From Setoptus koraiensis (lineage: Eukaryota > Arthropoda): DNA of 64,000 nt. Under the pieces are notes generated by a model, which searched no databases, was not told the DNA's origin, and saw only the letters and a list, made by a program, of their open reading frames with translations. The stretch covers positions 11,656,001 to 11,720,000 of the forward strand of contig CM106585.1 in NCBI GenBank assembly GCA_048013815.1, in the 5' to 3' direction. This document shows, one piece after another, positions 1-13,240 of the stretch. Each line of letters starts with the position of its first letter. The stretch's first letter is position 1. The position numbers and the translations under genes were made by a program.

Positions 1-76
1 AAAGGAGAGATCACAAATGCTGAATCAACTCTGCATAGTTTAGCCAACTGCAAGAAACTTTTTTGTTTTTACTTAC

Positions 77-547
77 AGTATAACCAATGTAATAAATATT
101 TATAATCAGACTTTGTACGAAGTTTGACCAAACAAATTCTCCATCGACAACGGAAACTAACTCTGAAGTTGGATCCTCCGCATCTCCGAATGGATGCTCT
201 AAATTATTGACAGCAGTATGATTGACCATCTTAACAATGGCCACTGTCATTGATAGACGCAACATAAACAATAGAGCCAGTCCGGTGGAGGCCAAAAACA
301 TGACTATCCATCTGGTGTGATGGAAAATCTTGTTTGGCCACTGACGTTGAGCTATGAGGCTCTCAGACAATTCAAAAGTTTCTATCGACTTTTGTTTCTC
401 CATTTTGCTCGAAACGCTAACTCCATTTCTCTTATTGATGCTGTTTCTAAGTTCTCGACCTGGACTATCTGGCATAGAACGCGTGGCTGAGTCGTTTGTT
501 TCGTCATTTGAGAGGGCACCATCATTTTGAATTGAATTCAATGCCAT
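77..547 (-). CDS. SLC17-type anion transporter, first coding exon (partial)
   Basis: This is the N-terminal exon of a major-facilitator transporter that resembles the SLC17 (sialin / vesicular glutamate transporter) family, which moves organic anions with H+ or Na+ across lysosomal, vesicular or plasma membranes. The start codon is at 545-547. About 75 polar, Ser/Asn-rich cytosolic residues precede a hydrophobic first membrane segment (LASTGLALLFMLRLSMTVAI) and the motif VAIVKMVNHTA. This matches TM1 and the following N-glycosylated lumenal loop of sialins, where a (V/I)AMVN-like motif is usual. The exon ends with a clean GTAAGT donor (reverse complement at 71-76), so the open frame beyond 77 is intron. 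The remaining exons lie off the left edge. A second SLC17-like gene at 25985-28293 is a separate, divergent locus. Family assignment is good; the substrate is unknown. Confidence 0.7.
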
Positions 548-2280
548 TTTGACTACTGCAATTTATTGCCGATGGAAAAACTGTCTTGTTACTGTCGTTC
601 TCTGAAAACTTGTATCATTTATTCTTTAAATAAACAAAAAATTTCTCGCCAACGCGGAGATTGCCTTCAAACTCCAACTAGCTGAGAGAATTTGCCGCTG
701 TGTGATATCGACGACAGTTCATAACAAACAGTCCATGGCTACAATAAGAGAGTGATCAAATAAATTCTCTCGTCTGATGTAATGACGCCAATTGATTGGG
801 TAAGTGTTTATAGTAAGGTTTATAGTGACACTTGTTGACATGTTTAATGGCCAGCTTAACGTTTAATCCGTTGCCAACGAAAATTGTTGTCTATCATAGT
901 GGCGCGATCAAGAAATGAAACCATATGAAACTATTCGCAAGAGAATTGCGCAATGCTGTTGTCTGTCTGAGCGTTTGATACACTTGTCTGGATAAGCTAT
1001 GGCATAGGCATAAATAATAAGCATATTGATGGCGATGTAAAAACAAGCGACACACTTATTAAAACACTGACGTTTTTATTAATATAATTATCGATTAATA
1101 ATAATTGTCAGCAATATAAGTTTATTTGATACCATAGACATCGTTGGATTTAGGCGAGATGCGCCGGTTGCCAAACACTCAAATCGACATAGACTACACT
1201 ACAGATTTACTACAGACAGGGGTCAATATGAGGCCGAACAATGATCTCAACTTGAGATTGTCAAGGCACAATTATAGTATCGGTGTTGATTGGAGCATTA
1301 TGAGCATTATCCAGCATTATCTCACAGCGCTTACCTGTTGCAACAATGTGTCACGCAATCGTTGTGACCCTGGCCTGTTTACCGGCTGCCTACTGGCGAG
1401 GGAAAGTTTTACAGAAGGAATTCTGTCAAGTGGCAACCTCTTGACGGCAATAAAGACTCTTTATTAATGAGACGTCGGCGGCCGCAGTGAATTAATTTGT
1501 TTTGATTAACAGGTTGTATGGGGTCAGCGCCTACAACGGCACAACAACAAATGATACAACGAATGATATAGGAGGCACGAGCATGTGCAAATTATCATGA
1601 AAGATGCAAATTGATTTTTGAGCATATTATTTGTTATTACCATGTTACGACACCGACGAGCTTTTTGCGCAAGTCATGCACAACAGCAGCAACAACAACA
1701 ACAACATTACCAGAAAGTAACTCGCTTATTAGCATGCAAACAAATTATGGGTCAGCGCCACCAGAACAAGGCTGGCTGTGGGATGGGGGAGGCTGTTGTT
1801 GTTAATTGTTGTTATCACGAGTTTCGCTACTTTAATGATGGATTATTTGTGTAAAAAGTATCAAAAAAGAAAGATTGTTGCCATCTATCAGGCATTGGTG
1901 TGTGATAATATTGCCTCATGTCTCATGTCTCATGTCTTATGCCTTATACACACACACACAAGTGACTTTACTGGCTATACTGTTGGCACTTTGGCTGGCT
2001 GTTTGTGCCATTGGATTGTATTGGATCGTACGGATAGGAGTAGGGATTGTGATTGAAGCCTGGCGAGCGCAACAGCGAGCGACACAGCAAACGAGAGGCA
2101 GGCCTGTTGGCGCAAAAAAGAAGCAGGTGATTTGGATCGATGAAACAAATTATCTGCCTCTTTAGTTTGGCAACATTTGTTCAGTGGTTGGCAAGTCGTA
2201 CGGCACTGTCGTTGGGTTTGTTTGGCGGCAAGCGTGTGCAAACTGCTGCGAAACAAGTGCAGATGCTATCTCGTCCAAGT

Positions 2281-2355
2281 CTTGATATATTCCGACTTGA
2301 TATATCAAGACTTGATATATCGAGACTTGATATATCAAGACTTGATATATCAAGA
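2281..2355. repeat. 15-bp tandem repeat of a palindrome, five copies
   Basis: Units begin at 2281, 2296, 2311, 2326 and 2341. The core CTTGATATATCAAG is its own reverse complement. It is perfect in three of the five units and has a single change in one. The open frames on both strands here are by-products of the repeat. Confidence 0.9.
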
Positions 2356-4133
2356 CTTGGCCGCGAGAGCTCGCCAATACTTTCGCAACTGCGCTCACAA
2401 GCGTTTCTGGCCAAAACATATGACCAGCAAAAATATCTGGCGGCATGGGCACTGGTGGGCAACTGGCAATAATAATGATTATTATTCGAGCAACAATAAC
2501 AACTAACGTTTGGTTGCCGGCATAAACTCTAGTTATAATAATAAATGATATCTTTCTGGCTGGCTCGATTACCTCATCATTGGAAAAGCAGACACACAAA
2601 GTGAGTGAGCGAAAAATCACCTGCTCACCTGAAACTTGCAACTTGGAACTTCGAAGGGATATTCGGGCCTGTGTGTGTGGCTGTCGCTGGGAGCGCACCA
2701 GTTCGTGTGCAACCACCGATAGACTCTTCTTTTCACATTGCTCACAAGTTTACAGCCAAGCGTTATAATGGCCGCTAGCTTGGCACCGCTAGCTAGCTCG
2801 CCATCACTGGCTAGCTTGGCAGCGCTGGCTGGCCAGCGTGCCGGACGGTGTGCGTTTGGAGGAGCCACGACAAAAAATAAAATGGCTCAAATTGATTGTT
2901 GGTGAGCGCAATAGCGAGCTGGCTGTGGGAGCGTCAAACGTATAAATGCTGTCGATACAGTCGGTAGTAATTAGGTCCGTTACTTTATATCTTTCTCACT
3001 TTGTATCTCGCACAGTGTAGCCAGCCAGCCAGCCAGCAAGGTGGGCTCCTCCTATCCGCAGGAGACCGCTCTCTAGAATGCCCCCGCCTGCTGGTGCCGC
3101 TCCTGGCCGCCAGAGGGCCGGCCGGCAGGCCGCTAATTGTTGTTAGCAACACACACACATTCGGACACACAACAGAAAATTGTGGTGATTGTTGTTGCTT
3201 GTTACCATTGGTTGGTTGGTGTGCCAATGGTGTGCCAATGGTGAGTAATTGGTGCAATTGTCGAGACTGGGCCACTGCTGCTGCCACAATGAGTGGATCA
3301 ATTTTCATTTATTTTAAGCAGGCCAACTGTATCTGTTCCATTGTGTAACGCGAAACATCATCATCATCATCACCACCATCGTCAGTGAGACTGCTGGCTG
3401 CAAGGGCGAACGCCGACAACAGCCCCGAATCTAGAGCATGAACAAACAAAAAATCAATCAAAAACTCTGACGAAATCAGCCATCAGCAATTGTTTTGTTT
3501 CTCTGTTCTTCCGTTTTCGTTTTCATCCTTCATTAGGCGCTTCCACGGCTGCCGTTGTCGTCGGCGCGCCATGCTGCGCCCACTATCTGCATCCAATCAA
3601 GCGACAATCAGCAACTCGCAGCAGCCGCAATCAGTCAGAGTTATGCCGTAATCGGGCGCCAGCCAGTTTTGCCGCCAACCACGACACCGACAACCACGAC
3701 AGCAACACCGACGACAGCAACACCGACGACAGCGACAGCAACACCGACGACAGCGACAGCAACACCGACAACAGCGCCGAAAACGACAGCGACAAGCGAT
3801 TGCCCGAATTTTCGCTTTGCATCGTTCGCGTTTATCGCAAAACGCGAATTTTGTCGGAGTTTTGTTGTCGCGACAACAACGCACAACTTGATCGCAATAA
3901 TTCACTGGCACCAACTGGCACACGACAGAATGTATCAAACAGCACATAAAGTGTAAAGTGAAGTGCTCGTTGAAAGATGGCGACAACGCCCAACGCAAAT
4001 CCTGTTACACAAGCAGCAACGTGTGATATTTTGTTTGCGACGCTCTCCGAAAAGTTTGCTCTAATGAGCTGAAAAAATGAAGAAAATTTTCATTATTGTG
4101 CTATTAATATTTTGACCAATCGCACCCGAACAA

Positions 4134-4178
4134 TAGACCAATTTTAAATAGACCAATTTTAAATAGACCAATTTTAGC
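4134..4178. repeat. Three-copy 15-bp tandem repeat
   Basis: The unit TAGACCAATTTTAAA starts at 4134, 4149 and 4164. It sits about 90 bp upstream of the ATG at 4267, so it is probably in the 5' UTR or promoter of the following gene. Each unit contains a CCAAT pentamer, which could be functional, but that is speculation. Confidence 0.85.
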
Positions 4179-4266
4179 CGCAAAAAAGCACGCAAACAGA
4201 CAGTCAACTAGCCGGCCGCTCGAGCGCACACTCTCGAGCAATGTTTTGAACAGTGTCGTCAACACC

Positions 4267-7200
4267 ATGAGCCAATCACACAGTCGACGCTCAAATGTTG
4301 ACCAGCAACGACAACAACAGGTGAATTGGCGCCATCAATACCAGCAGCAAGTGCATGCAAATGAGCCCAGTTACGCTAGCAGCACCAGATCAGCACTTTA
4401 CCGCTCCACCGACGACAATGGCGACCCGAGTAACCGTTACAATAGCTCCAGTAGACTCGGCGAGCAGCAGCCAAAAAGATCCGGCCAACAACCGGCGACA
4501 ACAACCACAGACAGTGCCAACAGCAGCAGCTCAGCACATTACAGGGGCCACGAGCATGACTCGCTGGGCTACCACGACGACGGCCAATTAGAGCGCCAAT
4601 TGGAGCGCCAATTAGACCGCCATCAACAACAACAACAACACAGCCAATCGGCGCTGTCAACGGCGTCGTCGTCGTCGCAACATTCGAGCGCCTCGGTGCA
4701 ATACAATCTAGAGGACGACGATGACGACGACGACCTGTACAACCGGGCCGGCGCCCAACATCCGTCCGCTTATTACATGCGGAGCGGCGCACGGGCCACC
4801 GACAACGACGATCTAGACATCGACGACGACGATCACTATTCGGGCCACCATCACGCACAATCGGCCCTGTACAGACCGCTCAATGTGTCAATGTCGCCCA
4901 TACCCGAGGTGGACAGCGAGCTGAGCAAAGGTAAGTAGCTTAGCTGTACCGGTACGATAGATTAGCGAAGAATTTTAACGCAAAGTCCTGCTCCCTTGCG
5001 CCGCCAATTCAACGCAAAGTCCTGCTCCTTTGCGCCGCCAATCTGTCGCGCCGCCAGTGTGTAGCGCCGCCAGTGTGTCGCGCAGCGGACCAGCAGTGAC
5101 GGCGATGGCGCAGGGAGCGCGACTTTTGGGCCAAGGGTTTTGGCCGGCCATCGTGCCACACTGCGCGGGTCACTGGCGCCCCACGCAACACAATTTTCAT
5201 TCGATTCTATTGTTTAATCACTATTTCTGACCAATCGCACTCGATCGCCGACGCAACCGACACCGACGACGCAACCGATATCGCTGGCACTCACCTGACG
5301 CAACCGGCACCGAAGAGCAATCGCTGGCGGACAGTTTCGACCATGACAGAAACAGTCACGGCGCCTCCAATCGCGACAACTCGTCGTCGTCGTCCACTGA
5401 CGGCGATCACAACAATCAGCAGCAGCAACGACAACAACAACAACAGCAACAACAGCAACAACAGCAGCAACAGCAGCAACAACAACAGAAGCAGAAACGA
5501 GACACCGGCGACACGTACGCCGACCGCAGACACAGCCCAAAGTATGACACGGGCACGGTGCAGCAAATGACGCGCGGCAATCTGAAGCAATTCGACGACA
5601 ATTATCGCCATCAATTTGGCCACCATTCGCCAACGGCAAGCTCGTTGCATAATACAATGGGCGGCAGCAGTGGCAGCATGCAGCAACAAATCCGTTTGGC
5701 GTTGCTGGACGAACAGGGCGACAGCGAACGCGACAGCGGTGTTGCGCAAAGCGACAGCACCAGATTGAGCAGTAGCGCCAATTTGGGCCCCAGCGATGGC
5801 TTGCACCAATCGCAGCAGTCACTGTCGCTGTTGCGCAATCAATCGTGGTCGCCGTCGACGGACGCGTCAGGCAGCACAACAACAAGTGGCCAGCAGCAGT
5901 GGCGCCACCACAGTGTCAGTGCTGGTGGCGCTGCCAACAACAACAGCGGCAACAACAACAACAACAGCGGCAACAACAACAACAACAGCGGCAACAACAA
6001 CAACAACAACAGTCAACAAAACAATTTGGTGGACAGATCGTCGTCGTCGGCGGCGGCACTGTCATCGGTGGCCGTTGCAACGTTGCGCGACAGACGATCG
6101 CCCAGCATAATACCTGTGACACCCACGCCGAGAACAATGACCCCTAGCAGCAGTGTGTCGTCACCGAGCGACATGTTGCGCTCAATATCGCGCCTAAGCG
6201 ACAACTCGTCGGCCACCAGTTTGGCCGGCTATCACCATCATCATCACGGCCAACAATCGCCCTCTAGTAATGACAACAACAAGTATGACGCAACAGCGAC
6301 AACAACAACATCGACAAACAATCAACAGCAAACTGCGAACAAGTACGCGACAGGTGACATGGAGCTTCGTCCGGTTGTCAGGACCTCGTCAGCGACACCT
6401 ATAATCAGACGAAACACTTTCAAGATAGACCGGTCGGCACCGAATGCGGCAAAAGCGGCGCCACCGGCGGACGCCACCGATCCAACCATCAAGCAACTGA
6501 TGAATGCCAGACAAAACACTGCCATTGCCACAACAAGATCGCCAAATATCCGCCTGACAGATCAAGACTCGCCATCGCCAATAGCTCAACTGTCGCCCGA
6601 CGATTCGCCATTTGGCGGCGGGCCCCTGAGCCACCTATCGACTAGAGCCCGGCACTACAGCAAGCAACAGCAGCAGCAACAAGAGAGGAAGACAAACATG
6701 ATGAAGGTGAATTTTGAGGACGCTCAGGGCGTCAGTGATTTGCCGACAGGCGGCGACAAAGTGGCCAAGTTTGGCCGACAATTCGCCGAACACGGGGCCA
6801 GTCGGGCCAGCCGATCGGGCCTGTTGTCCGCCGGTGGCAGCGTGTTCCGCCTTGACGGCACCAAAACAGGTGCCAGCCAGTCGGCGGTAGATGGCGCTTA
6901 TGTCAGCCAGAGCGGGCAACAACAGCGAGTGGCTCGCCAGGACACCAGCATCGGCCAGTCGAAGCAACAGCAGCGCCAATTGGCCGCTGCGGTGTTCGAG
7001 AACAAATCCACCAATACCCAGATTGATTTGCAGCTCATGGACAGAATGGTGAAGCGATTCTTCGTTGACAAGTCGGACAAGAGCGTACAATCGGTGCGCT
7101 CGAGCTCGGACATTTCCGATTCGCACAATTCGGACAATCATCTGGCCAGAAAGGTGTTCAAAAGTGTGGCCGTTGGCACGGAAAAATTCTCCCGAGAACG

Positions 7201-10200
7201 CTTCTCTGCTTTACCTCAGACAAAATCGCGCTCAACTCAAACACGATCGCTCGTGGATCAAGATTTTGGCACAAGCGAAACGCGACTGTTTAGATTGAAT
7301 CATTTTCAAAATAACGGCGCCTCACTGATCCGGCGCTCGTCAACGGCAAGCCAGGCGGACTCGAGCTCCAACTATCAGTCGCGCGAAGATCGCGAATCGT
7401 TGGCATTGGCAGAGGGCGACACTGTTGCACACTTGTCGCCGGCCGACAGCAAGCAACCGCTTCCGGCAACTGCCAGCTACGAATTGCAATCGGGCGACAG
7501 TCTCAACACAAATGTCACAACAACACGGGATAACACAAGCGCCGAGGAGCCCACAACAGCAAACTCTTCGTCTGGGGACGATCTGGCGCATCGCACGGGC
7601 CCAAAGTCACATTCGCAACAACTAACTTCCGGCCAAACTGACGCCAGATCAACGGCGCGAGATCAAGACGACAGCGGCGCACCGTCGGCGCCGGACGCCA
7701 GGGCACGAACGAAGCCGCACCTGGTGGCGGGTGGCGGCAAACAGGCGGCGACGGGCTCGACAAGCGATGATGAGGACGCCAACAATGACACCGATTTCAC
7801 CGTAGATAAGTCTCTCAATGAGATCACCACCGACGACGACAGTTACAGCAGATCCGCCCGGGTAGCCGCGACAACAACAACAACAACAACCAGCAAGCAG
7901 CACAGTCAACAATTGAACCAACCAATGGACACCGGAAGTGCGGCGGCCGCACTTCCGGTCCAAACTAGCCTCTCAGGCGGCGTCGTCAGCAAGCAGGCGG
8001 CCAAAAAGGGCAAAAGCAGCAGCAAGTCAGCTGTGCAACAACAACAATTGTCTAGCTCAATGAGTGACGCAATCAGTAGCAGTGCACTGGAGGACTCGCT
8101 GGTGGACGAGCAAGCGCTTAGGGGCGACGCTGCCGATTCTAAGGGTCGACACAGCAGTCGAGTTGCCACCATTGACACGGACACACTGGAAGAGGACGAG
8201 GCCAACGTGAGGGGCGCCACCGAGGCCAAAGGTGAGCGCAAGAAAAGCGCGGTCCCGTCTAACAGTGTGCTCAAAACGAGAGCAGTGACAACAATTAGTC
8301 AAATGTCGCCTAGTGAGAAAACTATGCACCAGGGAGAGAACAGTTTTATTTTGTCGCCCGTGGCGCCCCCACCCCAGTCTGGCCCAGCCAATATGGTGCT
8401 GGGCAACAAACAAACGCTCACCACTAGCCAGCTGGCTGGCCAGCAGGCAGCACGTGCGCCGGCCGGAAGTGCGGGCGCAACAGACAGCCCCACGGCCGGC
8501 CACAGCGGCAGCCCGATCACTAATGGAGCCGCTCCGGCGACGGCAACACCAACAACGACGACAGCAGCGCCAGCCTCGAAGCCCCCGACAACCAGCGCGA
8601 CCACAAATAACCAACAACAACAGCAACAACCGCTACAACAACCGCTACAACAACCGCAACAACCGCAACAACAGCAACAGACTAAAGACAATCATCAGCT
8701 GATTGTGGCGACCGACAAGGGCGACAAGCAGCCGCCTGCGAGCACGCAACCACAACAACTGACACGACAGCAACACAACAGGTTGTTTGGCAAAATTCGA
8801 ACGGATTCGCGAATTGTCATTGAGTATTGCGATGGCAAACAAAAGCAGCGCTCAGAAATAACCTCACTGTCGCAATTGATCAATGGCAAGCTGAGCAAAA
8901 AGACGCAAGTGACCACGAGCAGGCACGTGCCGAGCGTCGGGCCGGCTCTGTTGCAGGGGGGCGCGGCGGCAGCGCCGAGCGGTTTGTTTGATGAGCGGGG
9001 CGGCGATCGCGTTTATTTGCACGCACCTCCCGACGATTTTCGCACACGGTCCGATCTGAATTTGGCCGCTTCGTCGTCGTCGTCGCCGGCCCACAATCAC
9101 AGCGCTCACAAGCGTTACGCGTCCAGCAACCTGTCGACGGACGGCTCGTTGCATCATCACACTCACCAGCCGGGCTCCTCGTCGCGATTGAACTCGAGCC
9201 AGCAAACACTGATTGCGTCGAGTCCCGTCAATTATCTGGTTACGCAACCGCCGTCGTCGTGTCAGTCGCCCACTGATCCGACCTCAAGTCACAGTAATCT
9301 GTATGGCGGCGGCGGCAGCAGCAGCAGCCGGCAGCACACAGCACCCAGTTACAGTAGACAATTTAAGACATCTAGCGGCACATTGTATAACAACAATAAT
9401 AACGATTATCACCACCAGCCAATTAAATGGCACGAGGCCAGCAGCTCAACCGTTTGCAACGAAATAGAAACTGAGGCCTACAAGATAAATGGGGTCAAAC
9501 GGGCATTGAATGATATCAATGACAAGGCGCTCACTGGACTGCTGACAGCGGACCAGCAGCAGCAGCGCGAATGGGCCAAGGATCTGTATTTGATATCGGA
9601 GGCCCACATAGATCATCTTGGCTCCGACAAGAGTCGTGTGCATCTCAAATCGACCGCGGCAAAATGTTACCCGGCCACGGGCCGGGCCGCACTGCAAGCG
9701 GGCAGCTCAATGGACCAACTGTTGTCCATAGCGGACCAGGCGGGCGGGCCCAAGCGCGCCGGAAGTGGCCCGGGCCTCAATCTCGAGACGCTCGTGTCGT
9801 CGCAAGTGGGCCTAGAGGACGACGGAAGTGGCGAGCCCATCATAACGGGCGGCGAGCCGGGCGACCGGGCGGCTGCGCATCGGTCGCAGCCGCACCACGA
9901 CAGCAAACAAACCAGCACCAAGACACTGCCGGCGCTGACAGACTCTAGCGGCAAAGGCGCCAACAACGGTCACGACCGAGAGCGGCCATCGCAAAAGCAC
10001 CATCGATTAACCGCCAGCAACGGTATAGTGACCGATATGGGGCCGGGCGGCGTTGGCGCCCCCGCCCCCGCACCCACCATCGTTAGCAGCAGCAGCAGCA
10101 GTGACAAAAAGGTTGTGCGCTCAGAGGAAATGAGAAAGCAAATTAGAGCGGACGGCCAGCTGATTTACGACGACAAATTGCAGCGTCACGAGTCTGTCAG

Positions 10201-12263
10201 AGAAACTAGTCCAAGGTCGCCGGCGATGAGCGCCAGTGATTTGTCATTATTGCAGTCTAGACAACAGCAGCAACAGCAGCAACAACAACAACAACATCAA
10301 CAGCAGCAGCAACAACGGCGACACCGGTCGTCGCCGCTAACGTCGAGAAAAAATCGAGAAATAGATGGCGTGGCGAGCTCAAACGAGGATCGCATTCAGT
10401 CGACTATGGACAAATTGTCGAGGGAACAACAACAATTGCGAATGAGCATCAGCAGCAGCAGCAGCAGTAGCAGCAACACGGGCAGCACACTGACCAAGCT
10501 AATGGAACAACAACAGCAACAACAATTACATAATAATATCGGCAAATCGTCGTTGCGCAACAAGCACAGCGACGAGCAATCTAACAGTTTGTACTATGTC
10601 GACGAGAACGTTGACGAGTGGCGACAAGTGCAAACGTCGCCCAAACAACAACAACGCCGCCACCAACACCACCATCATCATCACAATCACAATCGCCACG
10701 CAGCGTCGTCAGCAGCGACATTGCCGGAAACGAGGCCCAGATCGCCGGAAACGAGGCCCAAATCGCCAGAAATGAGGTCGAAGTCGCCGGACATGGGGCC
10801 CAAATCGCCGCTCTACAGAAGCGCTGCCAGCGAGCTGGGTTCGGCGACCAGTTACGACAGGAGGACGGTGCGAAAGAGCTCGTCCACCACCACCACCACA
10901 ACCACCAGAAACGAGACCACCAAATCAAACCAAATACTCGCGCCCGGCAATCGGGCGTCGTCGCCCGTGGGCCAGTCGGCCCACGGGCGACTGGCCCACG
11001 CGCGGCCGCACGTCGCCTTCAGGGGTGAGTAGCCATATGAACGCAAAACTCTCAGAGTCACAATAAAAATTCGGGGCCAATTCTGAGGCCCGAAATTAGC
11101 TGAGAATTTCTGTGTGCGTCAAAATACTGATCGCATTCGGGCCGAATCTCTCACTGAATCGCGTCTCGTTTTTACATCTCGTATCGCAAATCGTAATCCA
11201 ATCCAATGATGGCGCAGACGACACCGTGTCGCCCGCCAGCCCGCACAGCAGCAACAGAAGCCATTTGACAAAGTCGAAATCGTTGCTGCAATTGAACAAT
11301 TTCGCACCCACGGATAATTTGAGCCCGACAGAGCGGCCGACAACCACCACCCATTCGCAGCGCCACAGAAGCAGCAAACAGCAGCGCAAATCGGCGGCCA
11401 ATCTGTTGGATTTGAATGGTGTCGACGACACCAGGGGCCACCACCAAGACGACAGCTTGCATTTGCTTCTGCCGCCGCCAGTCGAGTTTTTGGACCAGTC
11501 GAAGCAGCAGCAGCAAAAGCAGCAACACAACGCCAGGGACCCCATGGACACGGAACTGGTGACCAGATTGATCCGAACGAGACAACAAACGATATTGGCG
11601 GCCGACTCGCCGCTGGTCAGCGGGGGCCGTGTTAAGGCCGTGCAAAAAACCAAACCCAACAGGACCGTTTTAGAGCAGGATCTAATATCGCCCATCAACA
11701 ATGTGCAATCGCTGTCAACTAGCCAGCAGACGGCAAATGGCAACAACGACAAGCAGCAATACAACACGGTTCAATTGGTGCCCATCACGGGCGACAACAA
11801 TGGGCCCCAGGCCGTTCAGGCCAACAAGCCAAATCAGGCGAGCGGCGTGTGCAAATTTTCAACAAAAATCGAGTTTGAGTCGGACAGCGACAGTGTTCAA
11901 CAGGACTATTCATTGCAACAAAACTCGCCAGCGGCACAATCGTTCATTGGGCCCGACGCCAACAACAATAATGACGCAAATGATAACAGCGCAACAATTA
12001 ACGGCGGCACCGAATCTACATCGAGAAAATCGTACAAAATGGGCAAAAACAAGGAATTGATCACAGAGACAAAATTCAAGAAAATCAATCGCTTCCTGTT
12101 CGGCAGCAAGAGCTCGTTGAGCGGCAACAAAAACAACAAGCAACAACAACAACAATCAACCAATCAGGCCAGCGACAGCGGCAAGCACGAGGCGCCCGAT
12201 TGGGACTACACGCTCATTGTGAACCGAATGAACGGCGACAAGATCGACAGCAAAGTCAAGTGA
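4267..12263 (+). CDS. Very large low-complexity (S/Q/N/T-rich) protein, three coding exons, family unknown
   Basis: I do not recognise this gene. The ATG at 4267 is the first in frame. Exon 1 runs 4267-4930 with donor GTAAGT at 4931, phase 1. Exon 2 is best placed at 5316-11024: the AG at 5314-5315 gives matching phase, and the donor is GTGAGT at 11025, phase 1. Exon 3 runs 11218-12263, with acceptor GCAG ending at 11217. Joined, these give about 2472 residues in one uninterrupted frame. The protein is disordered: runs of Q, N, S, H and D, a four-copy SPETRPK-type heptad (10731-10815), and few hydrophobic stretches. More ordered islands include NRLFGKIRTDSRIVIEYCDG and the C-terminal DWDYTLIVNRMNGDKIDSK. 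The terminal TGA overlaps a possible GTGAGT donor at 12260, so further exons cannot be excluded, but an AATAAA follows at 12431. Reading frame and splice phases are solid; function is unknown. Confidence 0.7.
10731..10815 (+). repeat. 21-bp in-frame tandem repeat encoding SP-x-x-R/G-x-K heptads
   Basis: Four diverged 21-bp units within the coding exon encode SPETRPR, SPETRPK, SPEMRSK and SPDMGPK. The serine-proline plus basic pattern resembles proline-directed kinase sites, which is inference. Confidence 0.8.
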
Positions 12264-12430
12264 GTATATCCGACAACAACCGCGATTATCGCATCTCAAC
12301 AACCATGATAATAACAATCTAACCGAGACAAATACTAATTACGTTACCACGTCTCCCAATTGTCGGCTTGGCGAATTGCAGCACACACATTAGGCACAGG
12401 AGGACTCCGATGCTCACCTAGTTGTTAGCT

Positions 12431-12436
12431 AATAAA
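12431..12436 (+). terminator. Candidate polyadenylation signal AATAAA
   Basis: A canonical AATAAA lies 168 bp after the TGA of the large disordered-protein gene, followed by T-rich DNA. It supports 12261-12263 being the real stop. Confidence 0.5.
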
Positions 12437-12542
12437 TTATAATTAATTGTTTTTCTTTATTACTTGCACGCACTAGTTGTGTCGACAATCGTTTAAATTT
12501 ATCACATCCAACAATTTAACTCGCGCGGCCTCTCAAAGTGAG

Positions 12543-12640
12543 AGTCTCGAGTTGGGAGTCTCGAGTTGGGAGTCTCGAGTTGGGAGTCTCGAGTTGGGAG
12601 TCTCGAGTTGGGAGTCTCGAGTTGGGAGTCTCGAGCTGAG
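12543..12640. repeat. 14-bp minisatellite, about seven copies
   Basis: The unit AGTCTCGAGTTGGG repeats head to tail from 12543. The last copy is diverged (CTCGAGCTGAG). Each unit holds a CTCGAG (XhoI-like) palindrome. It lies just downstream of the large disordered-protein gene. Confidence 0.9.
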
Positions 12641-13160
12641 AGTCTCAACGCCTTCGCCAGGTCCAAAGTGAAATCCAAAACAAATCCCGGTTTGACCCGT
12701 TTCCTGCGTGCCTCATTGCTGCCGGCCATGCTCGTTTTGCTGTTGCTGCCGGTGCGGTTCGGGTCTCGGTCTCGATCCGGCCCGCGATCCGGCCCCCGAT
12801 GCGAGTCGTTTCATCAGCGTACATACGATATAAAGCGCAGCATTTCGTATGCAGTCCAGATCATTCACGCGCCTCACATTATCTCAGATTGTTGACGCAT
12901 CGTTGGATTCTTCACACATTGATACACATTGTTTTGATTGAGTTTGTCGCGCGCTGGATTGGTCCGAGCCAGATAATCGAGAGATCATCGCACAAGTTGA
13001 GCTCATGACAGCTCGAAATCCACCGTTATAGTTGCTAAAGACGATTCAGGTGAGTGAGCAGACGTTGTCTACGTCTCGAAATGAGGTTCGTCTTTTTGCT
13101 GGCCCATCTCTGGATAAAATGAACAAAATCGCAGCGAAATTCCGCGACCAAGTTTTCCCG

Positions 13161-13240
13161 ACTTTCTCGATCTTCTCGATCTTCTCGATCTTCTCGATCT
13201 TCTCGATCTTCTCGATCTTCTCGATCTTCTCGATCTTCTC
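13161..13240. repeat. 9-bp tandem repeat, about nine copies
   Basis: The unit TTCTCGATC is repeated in a homogeneous array. It happens to be open in several frames (encoding FSI triplets) but shows no other coding sign. Confidence 0.85.

Larger units (their letters stand above)
548..4266. other. Intergenic region between two divergent genes; minisatellites, no gene supported
   Basis: No coding region is convincing over 3.7 kb between the start codons of two divergently transcribed genes. Open frames here (for example 1144-1467) have no recognisable domain and no supporting signals. The stretch contains a 15-bp palindromic tandem repeat (2281-2355), an ACACCGACGACAGC-type microsatellite (about 3680-3780), a three-copy 15-bp repeat (4134-4178) and short CA tracts. 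It probably holds the promoters and 5' UTRs of both flanking genes, but no specific element can be named. Confidence 0.5.

Noticed and set aside
1144-1467. 107-codon plus-strand frame
   Set aside because: No recognisable domain, no nearby signals, and the length is compatible with chance.
5214-5885. Cys/Arg-rich minus-strand frames opposite the disordered-protein exon
   Set aside because: Translations are complements of CAA/CAG repeats (runs of Cys, Leu or Val) and have no domain or splice support.
12543-12640. Regularly spaced identical repeats resembling a CRISPR array
   Set aside because: Units are directly adjacent 14-mers with no spacers, in a eukaryotic genome; it is a minisatellite.
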